Positions 6,541 to 14,445 are shown, counted from the first letter of the stretch. The stretch is DNA of 22,500 nt from Deinococcus cellulosilyticus NBRC 106333 = KACC 11606 (GCF_007990775.1 NZ_BJXB01000049.1:1-22500); one strand, 5' to 3'. Made by a program: numbers and translations. Notes: a model not told the origin generated them from the sequence alone.

Positions 6541-7707
6541 ATGACCCGTCCTGCGTTCGAGAACATTCAACAGTTGCTTGCAGACCAGCAACTTGATGGC
6601 TGGCTGTTTTATGATTTCCAGGGCCTCAATCCCCTGGCCCTCAATGTGCTGGGCATTCCCAGAGAAGCCCACCTGACCCGCAGGTTTTTTGTGTGGGTTC
6701 CCAGAGCGGGAGAGATCACGGTCTTGCACAACAGCATTGAAGGAGGTACCTGGAAAACCCTTTCTCAGGACTGGAAGGTGACCCTGAAGGCCTACAGAGG
6801 ACATGCAGACCTGCAACCCCTGCTGGAAGCACTGGTGAAGCCTGGCATGAAAGTGGCCATGGAATACAGTCCGATGGGAAGTGTGCCTTACGTGGGCCGT
6901 GTGGACGCCGGTACCATTGAACGCATCCGTGCCCTGGGTGCTGAAGTGGTGAGCAGTGCCGACCTGCTGCAACATTTCTTCAAATGGTCTGCAGAAGATC
7001 TGGCCTCACACCAGCGCGCTGTGGCTGTATTGATGGCTGCCAAAGACGCTGCATTTGAATTCATCCGGGCCAGGGTCAAACTGGGGCAGGAGGTGGATGA
7101 GCTTTCCGTGCAGTCGGTGATCGGTGAGGAGCTGCGCCGTGGAGGACTGCAGTTTGACCATCCTCCCATTGTGGGTTTTGCAGCTCATGCAGGAGATCCT
7201 CATTACGCACCGAACCCCGAAGGCAACCGGACCCTGCAAAAAGGGGACTGCATTCTGCTGGACCTGTGGGGGCAGGAAGAAGGCCGACCTTATGCAGACG
7301 TCACCTGGATGGGCTTTTATGGAGAACCCTCTGCAGAGTTTATGAGAGCCTGGGAAGCTGTCAAAGGCGCACGTGACCTGGCCCTCAGAGACATCAAAGC
7401 CGGAAAGCAGGGATGGGAGCTGGATTTTGCTTCCCGCCAGCTGATCTCAGAAGCAGGTTATGCAGAAGCCTTCACCCACAGGCTGGGACACAGCCTGGGC
7501 GTGCAGCTGCATGGTCCCACCGCCAATCTGGATGATCTGGAAACCCGGGACACCCGCACCCTGCTGCCTCATCTTGCTGTGACCATCGAGCCTGGAATCT
7601 ATCTCCCTGAGAAAAACTTTGGCATTCGCAGTGAAGTCAATGTGGTTTTGCAGGAAGACGAAGCCCTGGTCACCACACCTGTGCAGCAGGACCTGATTTT
7701 CATTTGA
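6541..7707 (+). CDS. M24-family metallopeptidase (Xaa-Pro aminopeptidase/dipeptidase type)
   Basis: A cytoplasmic peptidase of 388 residues, expected to cleave N-terminal X-Pro bonds using two metal ions. An N-terminal creatinase-like domain (about 1-145) precedes the pita-bread catalytic domain (about 150-388). All five metal ligands are in place: D241 (LLDLWG), D253 (YADVTW), H317 (HRLGHSLG), E350 (VTIEPGIYLP) and E365 (IRSEVNVV). H221 in AGDPHY matches the substrate-binding His. It may process peptides brought in by a transporter such as the one nearby, but the genes are not co-transcribed. The exact specificity is not decidable here. It ends 8 bases before the convergent small gene, and its terminator lies inside that gene. 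Confidence 0.92.
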   Translation: MTRPAFENIQQLLADQQLDGWLFYDFQGLNPLALNVLGIPREAHLTRRFFVWVPRAGEITVLHNSIEGGTWKTLSQDWKVTLKAYRGHADLQPLLEALVKPGMKVAMEYSPMGSVPYVGRVDAGTIERIRALGAEVVSSADLLQHFFKWSAEDLASHQRAVAVLMAAKDAAFEFIRARVKLGQEVDELSVQSVIGEELRRGGLQFDHPPIVGFAAHAGDPHYAPNPEGNRTLQKGDCILLDLWGQEEGRPYADVTWMGFYGEPSAEFMRAWEAVKGARDLALRDIKAGKQGWELDFASRQLISEAGYAEAFTHRLGHSLGVQLHGPTANLDDLETRDTRTLLPHLAVTIEPGIYLPEKNFGIRSEVNVVLQEDEALVTTPVQQDLIFI

Positions 7708-7714
7708 ACCGCAC

Positions 7715-8098
7715 TCACCTGAACAGCAATTGCTGACCCTGAGCCCCTGTGTCTTCTGAGACCAGGGGTTTTGTGGTTGTGGAATCTGATGGTTTTTCTG
7801 AAAGAGCTGGAAATTTCAGAGGAACCAGCTTGGCATCTGGGAAAGTGGTGGGAATGGGGATGGGTCGGTAAGTGCCTGGGCGGTAATTGGGCAGAGGCTG
7901 TGGACGCTGCTGCAAGGAGAACTTCCGGGCCTGCAGATCAGGCAGCACGGGCAAGGTCAGTTGTTTCTGGATCGGCCAGACCAGATTTTTTTCTCTACAG
8001 CAGACTGCAGAAAGATCTGCTTTCACCTCTGGCAGGGCAGGGGTCATCTGGGCGCCGGCAATAGAGAAAAGGGTCAATAAAGTCACAGGCAATTTCAT
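7715..8098 (-). CDS. Small secreted proline-rich protein, unknown function
   Basis: A 127-residue protein I do not recognise. It begins MKLPVTLLTLFSIAGAQ, a short Sec signal peptide with probable cleavage after AGA. The mature part is rich in proline (about one in six residues), with PQPLPNYRPGTYRPIPIP in the middle and an adjacent cysteine pair (AVCCRE) near residue 34. It is probably extended or disordered and exported. The gene is real rather than a shadow: a strong AAGGAGGACAGCC precedes the ATG and nothing else is encoded opposite. It is convergent with the M24 peptidase, and its last codons overlap that gene's terminator. Confidence 0.7.
   Translation of the reverse strand: MKLPVTLLTLFSIAGAQMTPALPEVKADLSAVCCREKNLVWPIQKQLTLPVLPDLQARKFSLQQRPQPLPNYRPGTYRPIPIPTTFPDAKLVPLKFPALSEKPSDSTTTKPLVSEDTGAQGQQLLFR
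7744..7772 (+). terminator. Terminator of the M24 gene, inside the convergent CDS
   Basis: CCCCTG, one bulged T, GTCT, loop TCTG, AGAC and CAGGGG form a ten-pair stem followed by TTTT. It lies 37 bases past the M24 stop and within the 3' end of the small secreted-protein gene on the other strand. Confidence 0.65.
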
Positions 8099-8222
8099 GG
8101 CTGTCCTCCTTCTTCACAGTAGAGCTGGCCCTCAGAAAGATGGATGAAATTCTTTTGAGAATTCAAAGGAGCATGTTCTTCCTTTAAGCAGAAACGTTTT
8201 GTGGTAAGCTGCTTCATCTTTT

Positions 8223-8263
8223 CTGCTCAAACATCTTGAATGGAGGAAAAGACCTGCTCAAAC
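8223..8263. repeat. Pair of CTGCTCAAAC direct repeats upstream of the acyltransferase
   Basis: CTGCTCAAAC occurs at 8223-8232 and again at 8254-8263, 31 bases apart (about three helical turns), in the AT-rich region between two divergent genes. It could be a regulator site. No clear -35/-10 pair was found between it and the ATG at 8328. Confidence 0.35.
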
Positions 8264-8327
8264 CAGATGGAACGAATCAAATAGTTTACAAATTCTATCA
8301 ATAATGGTGTTTGCAATAAGGAGCCCC

Positions 8328-9206
8328 ATGCCCTGGTTGATTTCCCCTGACCTTCCTCAGGAGGTCCAGTCCCAACAACAAGCCTTCCTGGAAAAACTTG
8401 ATCTTGACCTGCAAGATCCCTCCACAGACCGCAACGTGCTGGTTCGGGATTTGCTGGCACAATTCCTTTATGGCAGAAGCCATTCAGAAATCGAAAAGAC
8501 CCTGCCTCTGCTGGCCTTGCAACTTGATCCCAGAAACATCACTTTTGAAGCAGAGCACTATGCAGCCACCGATCCCGAAAAGTTCAGGCGGGTCAAACCC
8601 CTGCTGTGGCTGTGGAAAAATCTGGACCTCTCCCCTGTGGGCCAGAACCCTGCCTTTGCCCTCCCCTTCAGGGCAGTGCTTGCGAAACACATCTTTAAAC
8701 GGGTGGGAAAAAACTTCAAATGCTGGCAGAACGTGGAATTCAGTGTGGGCTACAACATGGAGGTGGGAGACGGTGTGGTGATCCACCGGTATGCCTTTCT
8801 GGACGACATTGGAGGCATTGAACTCGGAGACGGGGCTTCTGTGAGCGATTACGTGAACATATACAGTCACACCCACAGCGTCATTGACAGTCCAGATGTC
8901 ACCCTCAAAAAGACCACCATCGGCAGGGGGGTGCGCCTGACCTACCACAGCACCATCCTGGCAGGCAGCATCATCAGTGATGATGCCCTGGTTGCCACCC
9001 ATGCTCTGGTGCGTGGCCGGGTGGAACCCCACGGCATTGCCATGGGCCTGCCTGCCCGCACCACCCGGTTCAAGATGCGAGAGGGGCAACAGAACCATCA
9101 GGTGGATGCCCGCATCCATCCTGAGCCAGAAGCCCGCAAAGCCAACCCTGACTTTCCAGATCCCACCCCAGCGCAAACCCGCAAGCCTGGAGAACTGGAA
9201 AGCTGA
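8328..9206 (+). CDS. Left-handed beta-helix (hexapeptide repeat) acyltransferase
   Basis: A protein of 292 residues. Residues 1-120 form a helical region of unknown role. Residues about 130-245 carry the hexapeptide repeats of O-acetyltransferase-type enzymes: EVGDGVVIHRYAFLDDIGGIELGDGASVSDYVNIYSHTHSV, with the likely catalytic histidine at H181 or H183, then TTIGRGVRLTYHSTILAGSIISDDALVATHALV and GIAMGLPAR. The last 45 residues are a polar, proline-rich tail. It probably transfers an acetyl or other acyl group from CoA to a sugar or similar acceptor; the substrate is unknown. ATG 8328 is chosen over 8304 because AAGGAG lies just upstream of it. No neighbouring sugar genes indicate a pathway. 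A shared terminator follows. Confidence 0.85.
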   Translation: MPWLISPDLPQEVQSQQQAFLEKLDLDLQDPSTDRNVLVRDLLAQFLYGRSHSEIEKTLPLLALQLDPRNITFEAEHYAATDPEKFRRVKPLLWLWKNLDLSPVGQNPAFALPFRAVLAKHIFKRVGKNFKCWQNVEFSVGYNMEVGDGVVIHRYAFLDDIGGIELGDGASVSDYVNIYSHTHSVIDSPDVTLKKTTIGRGVRLTYHSTILAGSIISDDALVATHALVRGRVEPHGIAMGLPARTTRFKMREGQQNHQVDARIHPEPEARKANPDFPDPTPAQTRKPGELES

Positions 9207-9208
9207 AA

Positions 9209-9240
9209 AAAGACCCTGAACTTTCAGGGTCTTTCTTTTG
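9209..9240. terminator. Bidirectional intrinsic terminator (acyltransferase / ppdK)
   Basis: A perfect stem, AAAGACCCTGA with TCAGGGTCTTT, has a 4-base loop. It has TTTCTTTT on the plus side and TTTTTTC on the minus side, so it suits both convergent genes. Confidence 0.9.
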
Positions 9241-9247
9241 AGATGAC

Positions 9248-11887
9248 TCAGGCCAGAACGGGTTCTTCCTTCCAGCTTTTTAACGCCGCGTGGGCAGCCG
9301 CAAGGCGGGCAGACAGCAGGCGGAAGGGACTGCAACTGACGTAATCCAGCCCCACCTGGTGGAAGAAGGCGATGGAGTGTTTCTCTCCTCCGTGTTCTCC
9401 ACACACCCCGAGTTTGATGTGGGGGGCCTTGCGGCGGGCATCCTGCACCGCGAGGCGGATCAGGGAACCCACCCCATCTTCATCCAGGCGGGTGAAGGGG
9501 TCGAACTGCAAGATGCCCTTTTCCACGTAAGTGCCCAGAAAGCGGGCAGCATCGTCACGGGAGTAGCCGTAGGTCATCTGGGTCAGGTCATTGGTGCCGA
9601 AACTCAGGAAGTCAGCATTGCTGGCAAGCTGTCCGCCCACCAGGCAGGCCCTGGGCACCTCGATCATGCTGCCGATGGGCAGGTGCAGGTCATGGCTGGC
9701 CAGAACCTCCTCCACGATGTGCCGCACATAAGCCATTTCTTCCCCTGTTCCCGTCAGGGGAATCATGATCTCTGGACGTGGGCGCTTGCCCCGGGACAGC
9801 AGGTCACGGGTGGCCCGTGCGAGGGCGTGCACCTGCATGCAGATGATGCTGGGCCGGGTGATGCCCAGACGTGCCCCTCTGAGCCCCATCATGGGATTCA
9901 CTTCATGCAGTTCACGGACCCGTTCGAGAAGCTGGCTGGACTCCTGAAATTCAAGTTCCTCTGTCTCTGAGCGCTCCTGCTGTGAAAGCTGGGTCACGCG
10001 CACCAGAAGTTCAGGCAACTGTGGCAGGAATTCATGCAGCGGGGGGTCCATCAGGCGCACTGTGACAGGGAGACCATCCATGGCAAGCAGAATGCCCTCA
10101 AAATCCAGGCGTTGCAGGTCCTGCAGGTCCCGCAGGGCTTCCAGTTCCTCCTGGGGGGTGGGGGCCAGAATCATTTTGCGAACCAGCGGAATGCGCTCCT
10201 CGGAGAAGAACATGTGCTCTGTGCGGCAAAGACCGATGCCCTGGGCACCGTTGTTCCGGGCACGTTCTGCATCCTGGGGGGTGTCGGCGTTGGCCCGCAC
10301 TTCTAGCTGCCGGATGCCATCTGCCCAGCAGAGGAGTTCAAAGACCTCTTCTTGAACTTCGCCTTCCTGCAAGGGAAGTTCTCCCAGGAAGATTTCTCCG
10401 GTGGAGCCATTCAGGGTGATGGTCTCCCCTGCCCGGATCACCTGTCCACGCACCTTCATCAGGCCTGCTTCCCGGTCCACCCGCAGCTCATCTGCCCCCA
10501 CCACCGCAGGACAGCCCATCCCACGGGCCACCACAGCAGCATGAGAGGTCATGCCCCCTCTGGCGGTCAGGATGCCTTGAGCGGATGCCATGCCGTGAAT
10601 GTCCTCTGGACTGGTTTCCAGCGTGACCAGGATGCAGGGCTGTTCTTTTGCCACTTCAACAGCCTCATCTGCACTGAAGACCACCACACCCACAGCCGCT
10701 CCAGGGCTGGCAGGCAGTGCTTTGAGGAGGGGCGTTTTGCCATGTCCGGGAACCGGCTGGGGGTAGAGCAGCTGTTCCAGGGCATCCAGTTCGATTCTGG
10801 TCACGGCCTCTTCCCGGGTGATGCGGCCTTCCTGAACCAGATCCCGGGCAATTCTGAAGGCGGCCCGTGCAGACCGTTTTCCTGCACGGGTCTGCAGCAT
10901 GTAGAGTTTGCCATCTTCAATGGTGAATTCGAAGTCCTGCATGTCCCTGAAATGGTCTTCAAGCAGTTGAGCAGTGGTCATCAGTTGCTCATACACTTCT
11001 GGGAGGTGTTTTTTCAGATCAGAGAGGGGCAGAGGGGTGCGGATGCCGGCCACCACATCTTCTCCCTGGGCGTTCAGCAGGAACTCTCCAAAAATCTCTT
11101 TCTGGCCCGAGTTGGGGTTGCGGGTGAAGCCCACCCCAGTGCCTGAAGTCTCGCCCAGGTTTCCGAAGACCATCACCTGCACGTTGGCGGCAGTACCCAG
11201 ATCATCGGGAATGTGGTGCAGTTTTCGGTAGGTTGCGGCCCGTCTGTTGCCCCAGGATTTGAAGACCGCCAGAATGGCTTCCTGCAGCTGGAACTGGGGA
11301 CTCTGGGGGAATTCAAATCCTGCATGCCGTTTGAAAATGCGCTTGTAGGTGGCGACCAGTTCGGTCAGGTCCTCTGCGGTGAGGCCCAGATCACTGTGCA
11401 CCTCTCTGGAGGCTTTCAGGTCTTCCAGGGCGGTTTCAAAGTGGTGTCTGGGAATGCCCACCACCACATCTCCGAACATCTGGATCAGCCTGCGGTAGGC
11501 GTCCTGGGCAAAGCGGGCATCTCCGGTCAGGGTGGCGAGTCCTGCGACAACCTCATCGGTCAGGCCAAGGTTGAGGATGGTGTCCATCATGCCGGGCATG
11601 CTGAAACGGGCTCCCGAGCGGACACTGAGCAGCAGGGGACGCTCTGGGTTGCCAAACTGTTTGCCTGTCTGGTGCTCCAGTTGCTGCAGGGCGTCTTGCA
11701 CGTCCTGCCAGAGGTTCACCGGGGTCTGGCGGTGCATGTAGTACGAGCGGCAGGCATCGGTGGTCACGGTGAATCCGGGGGGCACCGGCAACCCCAGAGC
11801 GGTCATGGCAGCCAGACCTGCCCCTTTGCCTCCCAGCTGGTCTTTGCCGAGACCTTGCGCTTCAGAAAAAGTGTATACGTGTTTCAT
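9248..11887 (-). CDS. ppdK: Pyruvate, phosphate dikinase
   Basis: PPDK reversibly converts pyruvate, ATP and phosphate to phosphoenolpyruvate, AMP and pyrophosphate. It works at the glycolysis/gluconeogenesis branch in the cytoplasm. The chain is 879 residues, the normal bacterial length. The N-terminal ATP-grasp domain starts with GKDQLGGKGAGLAAM and holds SVRSGARFSMPGMMDTILNLGL. The central phosphohistidine domain has GGMTSHAAVVARGMGCP, with catalytic H449 and T447 two residues before it, the position phosphorylated by the PPDK regulatory protein in other organisms. The C-terminal PEP-binding barrel has GLCRTEHMFF, SFGTNDLTQMTYGYSRDD and the catalytic cysteine in CGEHGG (C829). The ATG at 11887 follows GGGAGGTAGGAAAGC. 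The gene is monocistronic, with an unusually long and motif-rich upstream region. Confidence 0.97.
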   Translation of the reverse strand: MKHVYTFSEAQGLGKDQLGGKGAGLAAMTALGLPVPPGFTVTTDACRSYYMHRQTPVNLWQDVQDALQQLEHQTGKQFGNPERPLLLSVRSGARFSMPGMMDTILNLGLTDEVVAGLATLTGDARFAQDAYRRLIQMFGDVVVGIPRHHFETALEDLKASREVHSDLGLTAEDLTELVATYKRIFKRHAGFEFPQSPQFQLQEAILAVFKSWGNRRAATYRKLHHIPDDLGTAANVQVMVFGNLGETSGTGVGFTRNPNSGQKEIFGEFLLNAQGEDVVAGIRTPLPLSDLKKHLPEVYEQLMTTAQLLEDHFRDMQDFEFTIEDGKLYMLQTRAGKRSARAAFRIARDLVQEGRITREEAVTRIELDALEQLLYPQPVPGHGKTPLLKALPASPGAAVGVVVFSADEAVEVAKEQPCILVTLETSPEDIHGMASAQGILTARGGMTSHAAVVARGMGCPAVVGADELRVDREAGLMKVRGQVIRAGETITLNGSTGEIFLGELPLQEGEVQEEVFELLCWADGIRQLEVRANADTPQDAERARNNGAQGIGLCRTEHMFFSEERIPLVRKMILAPTPQEELEALRDLQDLQRLDFEGILLAMDGLPVTVRLMDPPLHEFLPQLPELLVRVTQLSQQERSETEELEFQESSQLLERVRELHEVNPMMGLRGARLGITRPSIICMQVHALARATRDLLSRGKRPRPEIMIPLTGTGEEMAYVRHIVEEVLASHDLHLPIGSMIEVPRACLVGGQLASNADFLSFGTNDLTQMTYGYSRDDAARFLGTYVEKGILQFDPFTRLDEDGVGSLIRLAVQDARRKAPHIKLGVCGEHGGEKHSIAFFHQVGLDYVSCSPFRLLSARLAAAHAALKSWKEEPVLA

Positions 11888-12121
11888 GCTTTCCTACCTC
11901 CCAGAGCGGTTTGTGTATGGACTTTAGATAGGTTTACTCTAGATGGTTTATTCCAGATCATTTCCACTGCACATCGGTAAACCATTTTCCAGCCCACAGA
12001 TGCCCCTGCCAGAGAGGAAGTTTTGAAAGGCATGGTTTACAGCAGGGGTTATTGTCTGACAGACATTTATTCAGAATGGTAAACCATCAGGAATGCTGTC
12101 AAAAAACGCCTCTGGTTCGCA

Positions 12122-12135
12122 GAACCCATGGGTTC
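12122..12135. promoter_or_regulatory. 14-bp perfect palindrome near the ppdK transcription start
   Basis: GAACCCATGGGTTC is a perfect palindrome and lies about 12 bases downstream of the predicted -10 of ppdK, at roughly +5 to +18. That is a classic position for a repressor operator. A further GAACC copy follows on the minus strand and could pair alternatively in RNA. Confidence 0.4.
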
Positions 12136-12146
12136 CAGATGTCTTT

Positions 12147-12175
12147 TTTATACTCAGTTTAAGTGGTATAGACAA
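12147..12175 (-). promoter_or_regulatory. Putative ppdK promoter
   Basis: On the minus strand TTGTCT (12175-12170) is separated by exactly 17 bases from TATAAA (12152-12147). This predicts a transcript with a leader of about 250 bases before the ppdK ATG. Confidence 0.5.
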
Positions 12176-12183
12176 TAAAGTCT

Positions 12184-12197
12184 TGGGTAAACACCCA
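12184..12197 (-). terminator. Weak hairpin after nos
   Basis: TGGGT and ACCCA with a 4-base loop, 29 bases past the nos stop, followed on the minus strand by AGACTTTATTG. It is too short to be confident, and its bases also belong to one of the GGTTTAC-type repeats. Confidence 0.3.
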
Positions 12198-12225
12198 CCA
12201 CAGCACCCTGTTCAACCCGGAAGGC

Positions 12226-13320
12226 TCAGTGAAACGGGCATTTTCCGGGTTCAAACCCGGGTTTCAGCTCGGCATCGTCATAACTCTGGTGAAACTGGGG
12301 ACTGGTGGAACCCGAAATGGGAGGCACAATCCAGCTCCAGCGGGCCTTCACTTCCCGACCTGCCTGCTTCTCTCTGGCACAGAAACGCTCAAAATGCTCT
12401 GCCACCGTGTGGTGATCGGTGACCTTCACTCCAGCACGCTCAAAAGAATAAAGCACGGCCTCATGCAGTTCGACCAGGGCCCGGTCCTTCCACAGGTTGC
12501 GGTGCCTGCGGGTGTTCAGCCCCATGCGGGTCGCCACCTCAGGCAGCAGGTTGTATCTGTCCACATCTCCAAAATTGCGGGCAGCAATCTCTGTCTCCAC
12601 ATACCAGCCATTGAAAGGGGCACAGCTGTACTCGATCCCTCCAGCAGAGAACACCATCGAACTGATGGCCGGAACAGCATGCCACTTCAGGCCCAGTTCC
12701 CTGAACCAGGGCAAGGTGGGATGCACAATCTCCACCTCCAGCACAGCCTCCCGTGGAAGTTCAAACAGCTGGACTGCACACCCAGGAACCTCGAGGGCCA
12801 GAGGCAGCACATCAAAAGGGGTTCGGTGCTCTGGAGGGGTCCAGCCCAGCTGGATCAAGTGGTCAGTGAGCTGCCGGTTTCTTGGATCTCCCAGACCATC
12901 TCCATACCCTGCATAACGGATCAACTGGTCATTGTGCACCCTCACCCCGGGCCGGAACACCGTGATGGTCGGGCGGATGTTTCCTCCATGGGTTGCAAAA
13001 AGCAGGTGCTGAACCAGTGCATCAAACACCTGCCGGGGTGTGGACAGGTGACGGCCATCCTGCAGGTGCAGGTATTGCCAGTAATTGCGTCCCACACACC
13101 TGACACTGTTGCGCCAGGCCACTTTCGCTGCATAAAGCAGCTCTGCTGCAGAAGGCTCAAAATGCCCCAGGCGTTCCACTTCTGCAAGACGGGCTTCCAG
13201 ACCCGGAAGATGGTTTTCCAGGTGGTACAGGCGCAAAAACGCCAGGGTGTCAGGATGAACGGCAGTCAGCACCGTTTCATTGTTTTCTTTCCAGAAAGGA
13301 GATTTGTCCCGAAGCTTCAT
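12226..13320 (-). CDS. nos: Nitric oxide synthase, oxygenase domain only
   Basis: Bacterial NOS oxidises L-arginine to citrulline and nitric oxide using haem and a pterin, borrowing electrons from a separate reductase because no reductase domain is present. The chain is 364 residues from the chosen start, the usual bacterial size. It contains the haem-thiolate cysteine in WRNSVRCVGR (C75), FRPGVRVHN and RYAGY, and the arginine-binding glutamate in NGWYVETEIAARNFGD (E242). Also present are TDHHTVAEHF and the C-terminal KARWSWIVPP, then CPFH, a motif I recall from the Deinococcus enzyme. ATG 13320 (MKLRDKSPF) is chosen from family length. The frame is open to 13413 with possible GTG starts and no clear Shine-Dalgarno sequence. 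A terminator-like hairpin lies 27 bases upstream of this ATG. Confidence 0.95.
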   Translation of the reverse strand: MKLRDKSPFWKENNETVLTAVHPDTLAFLRLYHLENHLPGLEARLAEVERLGHFEPSAAELLYAAKVAWRNSVRCVGRNYWQYLHLQDGRHLSTPRQVFDALVQHLLFATHGGNIRPTITVFRPGVRVHNDQLIRYAGYGDGLGDPRNRQLTDHLIQLGWTPPEHRTPFDVLPLALEVPGCAVQLFELPREAVLEVEIVHPTLPWFRELGLKWHAVPAISSMVFSAGGIEYSCAPFNGWYVETEIAARNFGDVDRYNLLPEVATRMGLNTRRHRNLWKDRALVELHEAVLYSFERAGVKVTDHHTVAEHFERFCAREKQAGREVKARWSWIVPPISGSTSPQFHQSYDDAELKPGFEPGKCPFH

Positions 13321-13341
13321 GAAACACAAGCCCAGCACACA

Positions 13342-13368
13342 AAAATTCCCCCGGGGGTCACCCGGGGG
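13342..13368 (-). terminator. GC-rich terminator-like hairpin just upstream of nos
   Basis: CCCCCGGG and CCCGGGGG with loop GGTCA (plus strand 13348-13368), followed on the minus strand by AATTTTTG. It fits an intrinsic terminator for the astacin gene, whose stop is about 94 bases upstream. Its closeness to the nos start makes it a candidate attenuator as well. Confidence 0.65.
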
Positions 13369-13461
13369 TTGCACACTCCTTGAAGTGGAGACGAATGGCT
13401 GGAGGAGAATCAAACTTGAATCGGTGGGTCAGATGGAGGAATCAGGCTGGAGGGAGTGGGC

Positions 13462-14340
13462 TCAGTACATCTGGTTCAGGGCGCTGACATCCCCGGCGTG
13501 CAGGGCTTCACGCTGTCCGATGGTGTTCACAGAGACGCCGTTCTTGGGCACGATGGTGTAACCGCCGTTGGAGCTGAAGGCCTTGGCCCCGTAGTGCATC
13601 ACGCTGTTGTAGTTGTAGCTGCCGTAATCCTTGTAGGCTTCACCGCAGGCCTTGTTGAAGTTGCCAGAGTAACCGCTCTTGATGTTGGCCCACAGGATGG
13701 TGACAAAGCTGTCCCGGTCACAGCGGCTCTGCTCGTGCAGCAGACCTGCTGCGTGGCCCATCTCGTGCTGGATCACACCTTTGCTGAAGCAGCTGAGCCT
13801 GAGTTGCTGTGCGCCACCTTTTTTGCCGATGCTGCTGCTTCCGCAGGCATTGGGATCGGTTTCCTTGGTGAAGACCACACGGTCACCCGCAGCGGGGCTG
13901 TAGTACCACTTCACATCGCTCACGCGGCTGTTCCAGTCGGTGATGGCGGTCAGGATGTTGTTCTTCTGGGTGCTGGTCAGGGTGCCGTCATAAGAGTAGT
14001 AGATCTTGCCAGAGGGCCAGCGGTTGTCGGTGTAGCTCCAGCAGGTGATGAATTCGAAAGAACAGTACTTGGTGATGCCGACCCCGTTCTTGTCCACTTC
14101 GGGCGTACTGAGGTAAGCCTCGTACTTCTGGAAGAGGCCAGAGAGCTCGTCGCTGTTGGCCACGATCACATCGTCGTCGGTTTTCACGATGCCGTCGTAC
14201 TCAGTGTAAGAGAAGGTTTCACCGTTGCTGAAGGTGTGGCTCTTGACGGACATTTCCTGGTTCTGGGCGGGGGTGGTTCCGCAAGAGGCGAGAATGAGGC
14301 TGCCGAGGATTCCTGCTGCGATGAGGTTTTTGCTGTTCAT
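13462..14340 (-). CDS. Astacin-type (M12A) zinc metalloprotease lipoprotein
   Basis: A predicted secreted or surface-anchored zinc endopeptidase of 292 residues. The signal peptide MNSKNLIAAGILGSLILASC ends in a lipobox (LASC), so Cys20 should be lipid-modified. Residues about 21-100 form a propeptide-like region. The catalytic domain carries the astacin signature HEMGHAAGLLHEQSR with zinc ligands H192, H196 and H202 and catalytic E193, followed by the Met-turn SVMHYG (M248) and the zinc-associated Tyr250. Paired cysteines suggest disulfides, consistent with export. ATG 14340 is supported by AAGGAGCTCAAC and the signal peptide. The frame extends upstream without support. It is transcribed divergently from the BTAD regulator, and its promoter carries three 11-base GTTCA-type repeats. 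Confidence 0.93.
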   Translation of the reverse strand: MNSKNLIAAGILGSLILASCGTTPAQNQEMSVKSHTFSNGETFSYTEYDGIVKTDDDVIVANSDELSGLFQKYEAYLSTPEVDKNGVGITKYCSFEFITCWSYTDNRWPSGKIYYSYDGTLTSTQKNNILTAITDWNSRVSDVKWYYSPAAGDRVVFTKETDPNACGSSSIGKKGGAQQLRLSCFSKGVIQHEMGHAAGLLHEQSRCDRDSFVTILWANIKSGYSGNFNKACGEAYKDYGSYNYNSVMHYGAKAFSSNGGYTIVPKNGVSVNTIGQREALHAGDVSALNQMY

Positions 14341-14445
14341 GTTGAGCTCCTTGAAAGTGGGTTTCTGATCTCGCGGTGAACCGCTGGAGGGAGTGATGCT
14401 GTTCTGGAGGGCCCTCTGTGGGGGTTCGTCCCGTCTGATGAATAG

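Larger units (their letters stand above)
11888..12183 (-). promoter_or_regulatory. ppdK upstream region with GGTTTAC repeat array
   Basis: Non-coding. GGTTTAC or its complement occurs at 11931, 11976, 12034, 12078 and, beyond this stretch, 12186. A one-base variant, GGTTTAT, is at 11945. The fullest copies read ATGGTAAACCAT (12076-12087) and CGGTAAACCAT (11975-11985), near-palindromes with arms GGT and ACC. Six copies in about 260 bases suggest operator sites for one regulator. Confidence 0.5.

Noticed and set aside
8239..8283. 14-codon frame starting ATGGAGGAAAAG upstream of the acyltransferase
   Set aside because: No ribosome site or recognisable regulatory codons, and no terminator or antiterminator follows it.
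12229..13383. 384-codon plus-strand frame opposite nos
   Set aside because: Shadow of nos; composition atypical and no family resemblance.
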